Shown here: positions 55,744-64,000 of the stretch, one piece after another
Layout of the letters: each line of letters opens with the position of its first letter
Position numbering within the stretch: position 1 is the first letter of the stretch
NCBI GenBank assembly: GCA_002840435.1
Contig: PHAT01000001.1
Span: 842,979-906,978, forward strand
DNA: 64,000 nt
Direction: 5' to 3'
Origin: Deltaproteobacteria bacterium HGW-Deltaproteobacteria-6
GTDB taxonomy: Bacteria; Desulfobacterota; Syntrophia; Syntrophales; Smithellaceae
The notes under the pieces: generated by a model
The model's database searches: none
What the model was told of the DNA's origin: nothing
What the model saw: only the letters and a program-made list of their open reading frames with translations
Made by a program: the position numbers and the translations under genes

Positions 55744-56553
55744 TTATTTCTCTGTTGGGGCAGAACCATTTTCCATCTCGACGCTTTCGGGAATATCCGC
55801 TTCGGCGTCTTTATTGATGACAACAGCTGCTCCCGCTTCCTTGTTGGATTCAGCAGCCAGTTTCTCTTCGAATCGTTTTTTGCCTTCTAAAACAGCATCC
55901 GCAAATTTCGAGGCAAACAATTTTATAGCCCGAATGGCATCGTCATTTCCCGGAATGATATAGTCGATATCCGTCGGATCGCAGTTGGTATCAACAATGG
56001 CGACCAGAGGAACTCTCAATTTTTTCGCTTCTTTGACGGTGATGTGTTCCCGGTTGGGATCGACAATGAAAACAGCCGCCGGATGGGATTTCATGTTTTT
56101 AATGCCGCCTAAAACATTTTCCAGTTTATCCATCTCTTTTTGCAGTTTGGTAATTTCTTTTTTGGGAAACGCCTTAATGGAATCGTCATTGAACATCTTG
56201 TTCAAGCTGTTTAAACGATCAACACTCTTTTTAACGGTGACGAAATTGGTTAACATGCCACCCAGCCAACGCTGATTGACATAAGGCATGCCGCAGCGCG
56301 ACGCCTCTTCACGGATTGCTTCCTGCGACTGTTTCTTGGTTCCGACAAAAAGAATTTCTTTCCCCTGACTGACCGTATCTACCACAAAATTATAGGCCGA
56401 CTGGAACATACCGACGGTTTGCTGAAGATCAATAATGTAGATGTTGTTGCGCGCCCCGAAGATGTAGGGCTTCATTTTAGGGTTCCATTTGTTGGTTTGA
56501 TGTCCGAAATGAACACCGGCTTCGAGTAACAGTTTCATTGAAATTGCTGACAT
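55744..56553 (-). CDS. rpsB: 30S ribosomal protein S2
   Basis: 269 residues from ATG 56553 with AAGGAG upstream; the open frame extends 17 further codons. Family starts [15 protein letters not shown] and the [17 protein letters not shown] core are conserved. A C-terminal extension of about 40 acidic and Ala-rich residues follows. First gene of the rpsB-tsf-pyrH-frr unit. Confidence 0.97.
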   Translation of the reverse strand: MSAISMKLLLEAGVHFGHQTNKWNPKMKPYIFGARNNIYIIDLQQTVGMFQSAYNFVVDTVSQGKEILFVGTKKQSQEAIREEASRCGMPYVNQRWLGGMLTNFVTVKKSVDRLNSLNKMFNDDSIKAFPKKEITKLQKEMDKLENVLGGIKNMKSHPAAVFIVDPNREHITVKEAKKLRVPLVAIVDTNCDPTDIDYIIPGNDDAIRAIKLFASKFADAVLEGKKRFEEKLAAESNKEAGAAVVINKDAEADIPESVEMENGSAPTEK

Positions 56554-56657
56554 ATTTTCTTCTCCTTTGTTTTTTTCCGCCACCCCCGTCAACTTGTGCG
56601 GCACACTTAATTTCTAAGCAACATGCCGTCAATCAGAGGATGTGTGAAATTTTGCGG

Positions 56658-56686
56658 CAATTACCACAAATAATCGAATTGTTCAA
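56658..56686 (-). promoter_or_regulatory. Possible rpsB promoter
   Basis: Minus-strand TTGAAC (56681-56686), 17-base spacer, TAATTG (56658-56663). It gives a leader of about 98 bases with self-complementary TGCCG/CGGCA segments, which may form a control hairpin. Confidence 0.4.
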
Positions 56687-56734
56687 GCTCAAATAACATT
56701 TTTAGCAATAAAATTAATATATTTATTCATTTTC

Positions 56735-57934
56735 TCAGGTTGAGTAATCCGCGTTGATTTTGACATAATCGTATGAAAGATCCGATGCATAAACGCAATA
56801 GGACTTATCACCGCCCCCCAAACCGACGCGGATCTCAATTTTGTCGCCTTGAAAGACTTCTTTCAATTTGGCAAGAGGGATGTTGGCAGGTGTATCTTGT
56901 GAGAATACAGTCATGTTCCCGATCGATAAACTGATTTTTTCTTTTTCCAGCGGTATTCCCGAAGATCCAACGGCGGCAATAATTCTGCCCCAATTGGGAT
57001 CTTCACCAAAAAAAGCGGTTTTAACTAGATTGGAATTGGCAACCGAATACGCAACCCGTCTCGCATCGGATTTAGATTTGGCACCATCAACCAGAATCGT
57101 TATAAATTTTGTCGCACCTTCGCCATCTTTCACTACGGCCTGCGACAGTTCCGCCAGGACATCCGTCAGCATCTCCCGGAATCTTTGAAGCCTGGCCTGA
57201 GCCCGCTCCAGCGGGTTGTTTCCCGCCAGACCATTGGCCAGAATAATGGCCGTATCATTGGTGCTCATACAACCATCCACGCTGATGGCGTTAAAGGTGG
57301 AATCAATCACCTGATGAAATACTGTATTGAGCGCTTTAGCGTCAATCAACGCGTCGGTCATCACGTAAGTCAACAGCGTTGCCATGTTCGGTTCAATCAT
57401 ACCGGCGCCTTTGGCAATCCCGCAGATCGTAATATCTTTTGCGCCGACAATACCTTTGCGAATAGCTATTTTGGGATACTTATCCGTTGTCATCATGGCG
57501 GCTTCGGCATCTTCAATACCAAATTCATTGAGTCCCTTGACCAGTTTACCGATACCTGTTTCGATTTTTTTAACGGGAAGCCTTTTACCGATTACACCCG
57601 TTGAACAAACCAGCAGATGCTCTTCGGATATCTTTAATTGCCTGGCCGCTGCTGAAGAAACGGCCAGCGCGTCCGCCATCCCTTCTTTTCCGGTAGCTGC
57701 GTTGGCACAGCCGCTGTTCGTAATGATCGCCTGCGCGATTCCTCTTTTGACCCTTTCAGTATCAATTAACACCGGAGCGGCTTTGAAGGTATTTTTTGTA
57801 AACAGCGCGGCAACCTTTGCCGGAACTGTGGAATAGATCAGCCCCAGATCCTTTTGGTCGCCGCCCTTAATGCCGACAGAAACTCCGTTTGCTAAAAAAC
57901 CGGGAACACTTATTTTACTCGTCGATTTCGCCAT
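56735..57934 (-). CDS. argJ: Bifunctional ornithine acetyltransferase/N-acetylglutamate synthase
   Basis: ArgJ (399 residues) recycles acetyl groups in arginine synthesis. The self-cleavage site is within DGCMSTNDTAI, at the Thr that becomes the N terminus of the beta chain. Other markers are ITNSGCANAATG and DPNWGRIIAA. Whether it is mono- or bifunctional cannot be read reliably. It follows secA by 21 bases with AGGAG before the ATG. No other arg gene is in the window. Confidence 0.96.
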   Translation of the reverse strand: MAKSTSKISVPGFLANGVSVGIKGGDQKDLGLIYSTVPAKVAALFTKNTFKAAPVLIDTERVKRGIAQAIITNSGCANAATGKEGMADALAVSSAAARQLKISEEHLLVCSTGVIGKRLPVKKIETGIGKLVKGLNEFGIEDAEAAMMTTDKYPKIAIRKGIVGAKDITICGIAKGAGMIEPNMATLLTYVMTDALIDAKALNTVFHQVIDSTFNAISVDGCMSTNDTAIILANGLAGNNPLERAQARLQRFREMLTDVLAELSQAVVKDGEGATKFITILVDGAKSKSDARRVAYSVANSNLVKTAFFGEDPNWGRIIAAVGSSGIPLEKEKISLSIGNMTVFSQDTPANIPLAKLKEVFQGDKIEIRVGLGGGDKSYCVYASDLSYDYVKINADYST

Positions 57935-57955
57935 TCCTGCTACTCCTCTTAAAGG

Positions 57956-60475
57956 CTAAGCACCGCAACATTTTTTATATTTTTTACCGCTGCCGCAAGG
58001 ACAAGGATCGTTCCGGCCAACCTTTTCATTCTCACGCTTGATGGTTTGATTTGCCGGCGTGTCTTCGCCGCGGCTCATAATGTAATCCTGTTTCTGCTTC
58101 TGTCTTATTTCTTCGACTTCTTCCTCCCTTTGAATTCTAACGATACAAAGTTTTTCCAGAGTATCCATTTTAATACGGCTGATCATTTCCATGAACATGG
58201 CATATCCTTCGCGCTGATACTCTCTTACCGGGTCCTTTTGACCGTAACCGCGCAATCCGATGCCTTCCCTTAAATGATCCATGGACAGCAAATGTTCTTT
58301 CCAATGGGTGTCAATAGCCTGCAACATGATAACTTTCATGAGATAGGGCATGAGTTCCGGACCGAATTCTTTTTCTCGGTCCCGCAAATATTTTTGAACA
58401 TTCCGGATAATGAAGTCGCGGACAGCATCCACGGAAGTCATCTCTTTTGCATTGACGATGTCTAATCGTAAGTTGAATTGTTTAAATATCGCATCTTCAA
58501 GAGGCTTGAGATCCCAATCCTGGGGATGGCTTTTTTCACCGATAAATTCATTTAATAAATCGCCGGTTATTTCTTCAACCATCTCTTCAACATCTGACCA
58601 TAAGTTATCGCCACGTAACACTTTTTTACGCTGTTCATAGATGACTTTTCTCTGGTTATTCATCACGTCATCATAGTCGAGCAGATGTTTACGAATATCG
58701 AAGTTCTGGCCCTCCACCCTTTTCTGAGCGTTTTCAATCGCTTTGGAGATGTATTTATGTTCAATAGGCTGTCCTTCTTCAAGACCGACCGTATCCATCA
58801 CCGAGGATATTCTTTCAGCTCCGAAGACCCGCAGCAAATCGTCTTCCAGGGAAAGATAGAAACGCGAAGAGCCGTTATCCCCCTGACGGCCTGCTCTCCC
58901 TCTCAGCTGGTTGTCAATCCGGCGGCTTTCGTGCCTTTCTGTTCCCAGAATATGCAGCCCGCCCAGTTCGGCGACATTTTCACCAAGCTTGATATCCGTG
59001 CCGCGGCCGGCCATGTTTGTAGAAATTGTAACCTGTCCCGGCTGCCCAGCCTGGGCAACGATTTCCGCTTCTCTTTCATGATTCTTAGCATTCAGCACAT
59101 GATGCTTCACTCCAGCGCGGGTAAGATGCTTACCCAGAAGCTCAGACTTCTCAATGGAAATGGTGCCAATCAGCACGGGTCGTTTGGCTTTGTGCAATGC
59201 CTTCACTTCTTCAATGACGGCTGCGATTTTTTCCTGTTCCGTTTTATAAATTAAGTCATTATGATCCTGGCGGATCATCGGCATGTTGGTCGGCATAACC
59301 AGAACGTCCAGATTATAAATTTTCTTGAATTCAGCGGCTTCCGTATCGGCCGTACCGGTCATTCCCGCCAGTTTTTTATACATCCTGAAATAATTCTGGA
59401 ATGTAATGGACGCCATGGTCTGATTTTCTTTTTCAATCTTAACCTTTTCTTTTGCTTCCAGCGCCTGATGCAGGCCGTCACTGTATCGCCTGCCCGGCAT
59501 GACTCGTCCGGTAAACTCATCGACGATAATCACTTCACCATCTTTGACCAGATAATCCACGTCGCGTCTGAATAATGTGTGAGCCCGCAGAGCCTGATTT
59601 ACATGATGCACAATTTCAATATTGCGCGGCTCGTACAAATTCTGAACATTTAAATATTTTTCAACGTTAGACACGCCTTCTTCAGTTAAAACAACTGTTT
59701 TGCTCTTCTCTTCAATCGTATAATCCACATCTTTCTTTAAGCGCGGAATGATCTGATTGATCTTATAATATTTTTCCGTCGATTCTTCCGATGCACCGGA
59801 AATAATAAGCGGCGTTCGGGCTTCATCAATTAAGATACTATCGACTTCATCGACGATCGCGAAATTGAATTCCCGCTGAACATATTCTTCGAGGCTGAAT
59901 TTCATGTTATCGCGAAGATAATCAAACCCAAACTCGTTGTTGGTGCCGTAAGTAATATCCTTCCCATAGGCATTGCGGCGTTCGTCGTCGTCCATGCCGT
60001 GTATAATAACGCCCACGGTCAATCCGAGGAAATGATAAATAGGACTCATCCATTCCGCGTCGCGGCGGGCCAGATAATCATTAACTGTTACGACATGGCA
60101 TCCTTTGCCTTCCAGAGCATTCAGATACAGCGGCATCGTTGCGGCCAGCGTTTTGCCTTCCCCTGTTTTCATTTCCGCAATTTTGCCTTCATGCAAAGCA
60201 ATTCCGCCGATAACCTGCACATCAAAAGGCCGCATCATCAGCGTTCTGCGCGACGCTTCTCTGGCTACCGCAAACGCTTCCGTCAGGATATCGTCAAGCG
60301 TTAATCCGTTTTTAAGCTTTTCCCTGAAATAGAGTGTCTTGTTCTTTAATTCGGCGTCACTAAGTGACATCAGTTCGGTTTCAAAACCGTTAACTTCGTT
60401 CAGCAGTATGGATAATCGTTTTAATTCACGATCATTTTTTGTTCCCACTATCTTTTTGAGAATTGCATCCAGCAT
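57956..60475 (-). CDS. secA: Preprotein translocase ATPase SecA
   Basis: The motor of the Sec export pathway, 839 residues. Walker A is MKTGEGKT (102-109); the DEAD-like motif is [16 protein letters not shown]; the second nucleotide fold has [13 protein letters not shown]. The C-terminal zinc motif has Cys825, 827, 836 and 837 ([14 protein letters not shown]) and may bind SecB or ribosomes. Full-length. A minus-strand terminator-like hairpin lies 12 bases before its ATG. Confidence 0.98.
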   Translation of the reverse strand: MLDAILKKIVGTKNDRELKRLSILLNEVNGFETELMSLSDAELKNKTLYFREKLKNGLTLDDILTEAFAVAREASRRTLMMRPFDVQVIGGIALHEGKIAEMKTGEGKTLAATMPLYLNALEGKGCHVVTVNDYLARRDAEWMSPIYHFLGLTVGVIIHGMDDDERRNAYGKDITYGTNNEFGFDYLRDNMKFSLEEYVQREFNFAIVDEVDSILIDEARTPLIISGASEESTEKYYKINQIIPRLKKDVDYTIEEKSKTVVLTEEGVSNVEKYLNVQNLYEPRNIEIVHHVNQALRAHTLFRRDVDYLVKDGEVIIVDEFTGRVMPGRRYSDGLHQALEAKEKVKIEKENQTMASITFQNYFRMYKKLAGMTGTADTEAAEFKKIYNLDVLVMPTNMPMIRQDHNDLIYKTEQEKIAAVIEEVKALHKAKRPVLIGTISIEKSELLGKHLTRAGVKHHVLNAKNHEREAEIVAQAGQPGQVTISTNMAGRGTDIKLGENVAELGGLHILGTERHESRRIDNQLRGRAGRQGDNGSSRFYLSLEDDLLRVFGAERISSVMDTVGLEEGQPIEHKYISKAIENAQKRVEGQNFDIRKHLLDYDDVMNNQRKVIYEQRKKVLRGDNLWSDVEEMVEEITGDLLNEFIGEKSHPQDWDLKPLEDAIFKQFNLRLDIVNAKEMTSVDAVRDFIIRNVQKYLRDREKEFGPELMPYLMKVIMLQAIDTHWKEHLLSMDHLREGIGLRGYGQKDPVREYQREGYAMFMEMISRIKMDTLEKLCIVRIQREEEVEEIRQKQKQDYIMSRGEDTPANQTIKRENEKVGRNDPCPCGSGKKYKKCCGA

Positions 60476-60486
60476 CTTTCACCTTC

Positions 60487-60509
60487 AAAAAAAAACCGGT
60501 TTTTACCGG
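60487..60509 (-). terminator. Short terminator directly before secA
   Basis: On the minus strand CCGGT-AAAA-ACCGG (60496-60509) is followed by nine T (60487-60495). The stem is only 5 pairs, so it may be weak. It stands between the M23 peptidase gene and secA, and the GAAGGTGAAAG before the secA ATG is right after the T run. Confidence 0.5.
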
Positions 60510-60638
60510 CGGATTTTAACACATTTAATCATTTAAAAAAAACAACAATCTATTGGGGAAATAATTTACCCGGATATTTAAACGCTTCAGTTACCCGCCC
60601 GGGACCGACGTTTAAGAATATTAATGCAGATCCGTTGA

Positions 60639-61544
60639 TTATTTCAAGTATTTTCTTGGATTGACCGGAACATTATTCACATAGACACCGTAATGGAGAT
60701 GCGTTCCGGTACTCCGACCGGTATCGCCGACATAGCCCAGCACGTCACCCCTTTTAATCCGGAGACCTTGTTTTGCAGCTATCTTTGATAAATGCGCATA
60801 ACTGGAGGAAACACCGTGCCCATGATCAATTCTCACAATGTGGCCATCATCGGAACGATAGGCAGCCTCAATAACAAGTCCATCAGCCGGAGCGGTGACT
60901 TCTTTTCCCATTCTTGTTGCAATGTCCAGACCTTTATGAAACTCGGTTCCCTTCCCGAAAGGATTGTCCCGCAAGCCAAATTCTGAGGTAACCCACCCTC
61001 TGACCGGCCACAGAGAAGGCGTAGCAGCCAGAAGAGATTTTTGTTCCCGAAGAAATTTTAAAAGTTCATTAAAGCTTAACTCTCTTTCGTTGGCATCATC
61101 ATTTAACTGACTGATGCTGTTACGCATGCCGGAAATAAGTTTTTCACGATCCTGATCAATCAACTCTTTTAATCTGATCTGCTCGTTGTTCGAGCCTCCG
61201 ATACCCAATGGAATTTTTTTATCCCGTCCGACCTGATTTATTGCCAATATTCGTATTTTTTTATCGAATTGTTTAAATTCTTCCATCCGATCGGCAAATT
61301 GATCGACCTTTAAGGCTAAATCATTGATCTCCTTTGATTGCTGGGCTGTCTGTTGTCTGAGGCGCGAGAGTTCTGCCCGATCTCTTTTAATGCTGGCGTA
61401 ATCGTAAATAACATAAGAGGTTAAGAGGACAGCCAGAATGGAACCAACGAAAAGTCCTCGCACCAAATTACTCGAAAGAGAAATCTTTGTCACTGCGCTC
61501 TTTCTACGGGGAATAATCATCAGTGTAAAGAAATTATCAGACAT
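60639..61544 (-). CDS. Membrane-anchored M23 peptidase
   Basis: A 301-residue peptidoglycan endopeptidase-like protein. Transmembrane helix about 28-47, coiled coil about 52-95, then an M23/LytM domain (about 185-300). Zinc ligands His203, Asp207 (HKGLDIA) and His284 (THLHYGV), with catalytic His251, are all present, so it should be active. Usually periplasmic in Gram-negatives. It is followed by secA on the same strand, 163 bases away. Confidence 0.92.
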   Translation of the reverse strand: MSDNFFTLMIIPRRKSAVTKISLSSNLVRGLFVGSILAVLLTSYVIYDYASIKRDRAELSRLRQQTAQQSKEINDLALKVDQFADRMEEFKQFDKKIRILAINQVGRDKKIPLGIGGSNNEQIRLKELIDQDREKLISGMRNSISQLNDDANERELSFNELLKFLREQKSLLAATPSLWPVRGWVTSEFGLRDNPFGKGTEFHKGLDIATRMGKEVTAPADGLVIEAAYRSDDGHIVRIDHGHGVSSSYAHLSKIAAKQGLRIKRGDVLGYVGDTGRSTGTHLHYGVYVNNVPVNPRKYLK

Positions 61545-61600
61545 CTTCCTCCTCAGGAACCGAAGCTAAAAAAACAAATGTCAGGCCACAAAGTTTCCGA

Positions 61601-61629
61601 TACCTAACATAGAGGAAAATCAAAGTCAA
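61601..61629 (-). promoter_or_regulatory. Possible promoter for the M23 peptidase gene
   Basis: Minus-strand TTGACT (61624-61629), a 17-base spacer, then TAGGTA (61601-61606), 57 bases before the ATG. Confidence 0.4.
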
Positions 61630-61712
61630 GCATAAGTAGCGGGGTCTCTCATCGCCAATCAACCATTATTTATTAATGAATTTAATATATTATCTTATCA
61701 GCGCCCCCTGAC

Positions 61713-62570
61713 TTATATGGCGCAGGGAGAATGCCTGCCCGGCAGCAAATCCATTTTATGCTTTCGTTTGACAAAAAGGTCAAGGTTCAGATCAGCTTTC
61801 ATTTCTTCCAGCCTCACAATCCTTATCCCCATCGCCAAGCTGTTCTTCAAAAGTCTCCTGAACTTTTCTTCAAAAATTCCACCCTCCACTTCGGCATGAA
61901 CCGGAAGAACATGATGGCTTGCATCGTTCATTAAACCGCCGATGATGGATACGTCTTTTTGAGGATCAAGCTCTTCAAAACACGGCAGATCGGATGGTAT
62001 TTCCGGAATATTGAGTTCTTCGTGAATAAAAGGCGTCTTTGCCCGCGTGCAGCTGAGGTATTCAAAATGATAGTTTTGAAGAGTTTTTAAAACGCGATCA
62101 TCAATCAGCCAGGATGGCGCTCCAAACGCGGTGGGTTTTTTTCCTGTCAACTTTTCAAACCCGCTTATCCCCGATTCAAACCAGCGCTCAATCCATTGTT
62201 CTGATTTTTTAGGCAGTTCATCCTGCCAGCGGCGGTGATCCCAGGCATGAAACTGCACCTCATGGCCTTCATGGATGATTTGATGAACGATATCCGGGAA
62301 GGACAATGCAATCATCGGCGCAGGCAACAGCGTGCCGTACAAAGCGGTTTTCCATCCATAAAGACTGGCGGCTTTTGTTCGCAGCATTTTTTTCAGGAAA
62401 AGCGGATTTTTAATAAGCTGTAGCGCGGCGCGCCCCGAGTTATCAGGTCCGATGCTTAAGAAAAAAGTCCCCTTGACGTGGAAATCTTTTAATACCTGCA
62501 AAAGACGGGGAACGCCATTTTTCATACCCCAATAGGTATCTACATCAATTTTTAGCCCGAGCATTCCCAT
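61713..62570 (-). CDS. arnD: 4-Deoxy-4-formamido-L-arabinose-phosphoundecaprenol deformylase
   Basis: Polysaccharide-deacetylase-like enzyme of 285 residues. It removes the formyl group in the L-Ara4N pathway that modifies lipid A. GLKIDVDTYWG with Asp9/Asp11, FFLSIGPDNSGR, KMLRTKAASLYGW and HAWDHRRW match ArnD closely. The ATG 62570 is 38 bases after the arnA-like dehydrogenase stop. It is the last visible arn gene; arnB, arnC, arnT and ugd may lie to the right of the window. Confidence 0.92.
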   Translation of the reverse strand: MGMLGLKIDVDTYWGMKNGVPRLLQVLKDFHVKGTFFLSIGPDNSGRAALQLIKNPLFLKKMLRTKAASLYGWKTALYGTLLPAPMIALSFPDIVHQIIHEGHEVQFHAWDHRRWQDELPKKSEQWIERWFESGISGFEKLTGKKPTAFGAPSWLIDDRVLKTLQNYHFEYLSCTRAKTPFIHEELNIPEIPSDLPCFEELDPQKDVSIIGGLMNDASHHVLPVHAEVEGGIFEEKFRRLLKNSLAMGIRIVRLEEMKADLNLDLFVKRKHKMDLLPGRHSPCAI

Positions 62571-62608
62571 AAGATATTCCGTTTGAAGCAGCGAAAAAGG
62601 CCCTGCTT

Positions 62609-63628
62609 TTATTTTTCTTCCAAAAACGAATTAAGCGTCAGCCGCATGGATTCCTTCAAGTCGACTTTCGGTTCCCATTGAAGAAGATTTCTGGCCTTCT
62701 CGATGCTTGGCTTGCGTGTATAAATATCCTGATAACCTTTTCCGTAGAAAGTGTCGGCGGGGACTTCAACAATATCGGAATAGGTCGAATCATTTTTATG
62801 GTCGGGATGCTCTTTGAATAATTGTTTGAGAATATCCGCCAGTTCCTTTACCGAACACTCATTGTAGGGATTGCCGATATTGATGATTTGATTTTTACAG
62901 ACATCATTTTTGTTTTCCAGAATTTTCATGAGTGCTGCAATACCGTCATCTACATAAGTAAAGCAGCGTTTCTGCTGACCGCCGTCGACCAGATTAATCG
63001 GTCGCTTCAGGAGTAATTCGGCGATAAATTGGGTGACGACGCGGGAACTTCCTTCTTTGGCCGTATCCAGAGAATCCAGTTTGGGTCCGATCCAGTTGAA
63101 CGGTCGAAAAAGCGTGAATTCAAGATGGCCCCGCGTGCCGTATCCGTAAATAACACGATCCAGCAATTGCTTGCAGCAGGAGTAAATCCAGCGTTCTTTG
63201 GCAATGGGTCCCACCACCAGATAGCTTTCGTCTTCCTTGAATTCCGGATCGGTGCAAGCCCCATAGACTTCCGACGTGGAGGGAAATACAACACGCTTAT
63301 GATACTTTACGCATTGTTTGATAATGTTGATATTCATTTCAAAATCCAGGTTGTAAACGCCGATCGGATCTTCCACATAAGCTTTCGGCGTGGCGATAGC
63401 CACCAAAGGCATGATCACATCACATTTTTTGATATGATATTCGATCCACTCCTTGTTGATGGAAATATCGCCTTCCAGGAAATTGAAACGCGGATTATTC
63501 AGCGCAGCGCCAATCCGCTCCGTGCCCAAATCCATTCCGAATACCTGCCAATCGGGCCTTTCGGCCAGTATTCTGTTAACCAGATGGTGTCCGATAAAAC
63601 CGTTTACGCCCAGTATTAATATCTTCAT
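62609..63628 (-). CDS. arnA: UDP-glucuronate oxidative decarboxylase (ArnA dehydrogenase half)
   Basis: A 339-residue short-chain dehydrogenase matching the C-terminal domain of ArnA, which turns UDP-glucuronate into UDP-4-keto-arabinose. NAD-binding GVNGFIG (7-13), ECs such as GDISINKEWIEYHIKKCDV, PSTSEVYGACTD, LFRPFNWIGPKLD and QQKRCFTYVDDG match that domain. In E. coli this is fused to the formyltransferase; here it is a separate gene, with its ATG overlapping the formyltransferase stop (ATGA). Confidence 0.93.
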   Translation of the reverse strand: MKILILGVNGFIGHHLVNRILAERPDWQVFGMDLGTERIGAALNNPRFNFLEGDISINKEWIEYHIKKCDVIMPLVAIATPKAYVEDPIGVYNLDFEMNINIIKQCVKYHKRVVFPSTSEVYGACTDPEFKEDESYLVVGPIAKERWIYSCCKQLLDRVIYGYGTRGHLEFTLFRPFNWIGPKLDSLDTAKEGSSRVVTQFIAELLLKRPINLVDGGQQKRCFTYVDDGIAALMKILENKNDVCKNQIINIGNPYNECSVKELADILKQLFKEHPDHKNDSTYSDIVEVPADTFYGKGYQDIYTRKPSIEKARNLLQWEPKVDLKESMRLTLNSFLEEK

Positions 63629-64000
63629 TTAAGTTTAATCACCTTTCTCGTTTTAAAGTATTCACAAATCTGCGATTCAATCATTCTTTTTCCGGATATT
63701 TCAACATCCAAAAGCCTTATAGCATCAATGCCTGTTTTCACAAGAACATCCTGTCCTGATATTTCAACATCGCCCGGCTCGTTTCCAAAGGATAATGCCG
63801 CGGGCTCCGCCCGCCAGACAATAATCTTTTCATCATTTTCCAGCAGGGAAAACGCCCCCGGGTAAGGGTTTGTCACCGCGCGGATCAGATTGTAAATCTC
63901 GACCGCTGATTTCGTCCAGTCGATGCGGCCGTCCTCCGGACGCCTGCCGCCGTAATAACTTCCCCGTGTCAAATCCTGTTTGCGGCTCGGGATTTGACCG
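63625..64000 (-). CDS. ArnA-like formyltransferase, C-terminal fragment (truncated by window end)
   Basis: The frame is open to the window edge, so only the last 125 or so residues are visible. They contain SRKQDLTRGSYYGGRRPEDG and RIDWTKSAVEIYNLIRAVTNPYPGAF, the C-terminal side of a methionyl-tRNA formyltransferase-like domain, as in the formyltransferase half of ArnA (UDP-Ara4N formylation). The real start lies beyond 64000. An apparent TTG start at 63972 is not the true one. Confidence 0.88.
   Translation of the reverse strand, partial: GQIPSRKQDLTRGSYYGGRRPEDGRIDWTKSAVEIYNLIRAVTNPYPGAFSLLENDEKIIVWRAEPAALSFGNEPGDVEISGQDVLVKTGIDAIRLLDVEISGKRMIESQICEYFKTRKVIKLK

Overview
The window looks like a contiguous piece of a Gram-negative bacterial chromosome, probably a deltaproteobacterium (Desulfobacterota) of the Syntrophus/Smithella kind. 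This is inferred from content, not from a database match. The supporting signs are an EF-G of the spirochaete/planctomycete/deltaproteobacterial, mitochondrial-like type (spdEFG1); the block rpsB-tsf-pyrH-frr-uppS-cdsA-dxr-rseP-tsaB; a short EF-Ts; a split lipid A aminoarabinose pathway; and a PilS/NtrC-style two-component pair. About 57 genes are supported, almost all housekeeping. I see no tRNA, rRNA, CRISPR array, transposase or phage gene.

Layout, left to right. 0-5 kb (minus): a mannose-family PTS EIIA-EIIB-EIIC set leads into rimI, pyrK, pyrD and a metallo-beta-lactamase-fold hydrolase. 5-10.2 kb (minus): a compact AddAB-like helicase-nuclease pair. 10.4-15 kb: a VKOR-DsbA fusion, a methyltransferase and a DUF2845 protein (plus), convergent with a large DUF255 thioredoxin-like protein. 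15.6-20.7 kb: an acyl-CoA synthetase (plus), then fusA and a RecA-like ATPase gene (minus), with short palindromic repeats and a MITE-like element in the gaps. 21-27.7 kb (plus): transglutaminase-like protein, ABC exporter, EF-G-II paralogue and a MoaB/Mog protein. 27.7-29.6 kb (minus): a tightly coupled phosphoesterase-HIT-LapA-Mut7-C operon. 29.7-32.3 kb (plus): a small unknown protein, ligA and acylphosphatase. 32.4-35.4 kb (minus): sensor kinase and sigma-54 activator. 35.6-42 kb (plus): comEC, ndk, hisS, aspS. 42-45.7 kb (minus): UvrD-like helicase, adk, glutaminyl cyclase. 45.7-49.2 kb (plus): a Crp/Fnr regulator, then a small membrane protein, an ExeA-like ATPase and a TPR protein. 49.2-61.5 kb (minus): tsaB to rpsB, argJ, secA and an M23 peptidase. 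61.7-64 kb (minus): arnD and a split arnA, whose formyltransferase half runs off the window.

The most interesting non-housekeeping unit is at 45.7-49.2 kb. A perfect CRP-type palindrome (TGTGA-N6-TCACA) overlaps the stop codon of the Crp/Fnr gene and sits at a class II activator position before the ExeA-like/TPR genes. The regulator keeps a CRP-type recognition helix but lacks the arginine that binds cAMP phosphate. Other points worth a second look are a candidate short RNA ending in a terminator upstream of fusA, a likely leaderless transcript upstream of ligA, an EF-G paralogue without the catalytic histidine, a MITE-like element that supplies part of a stop codon, and two terminators inside otherwise continuous operons.
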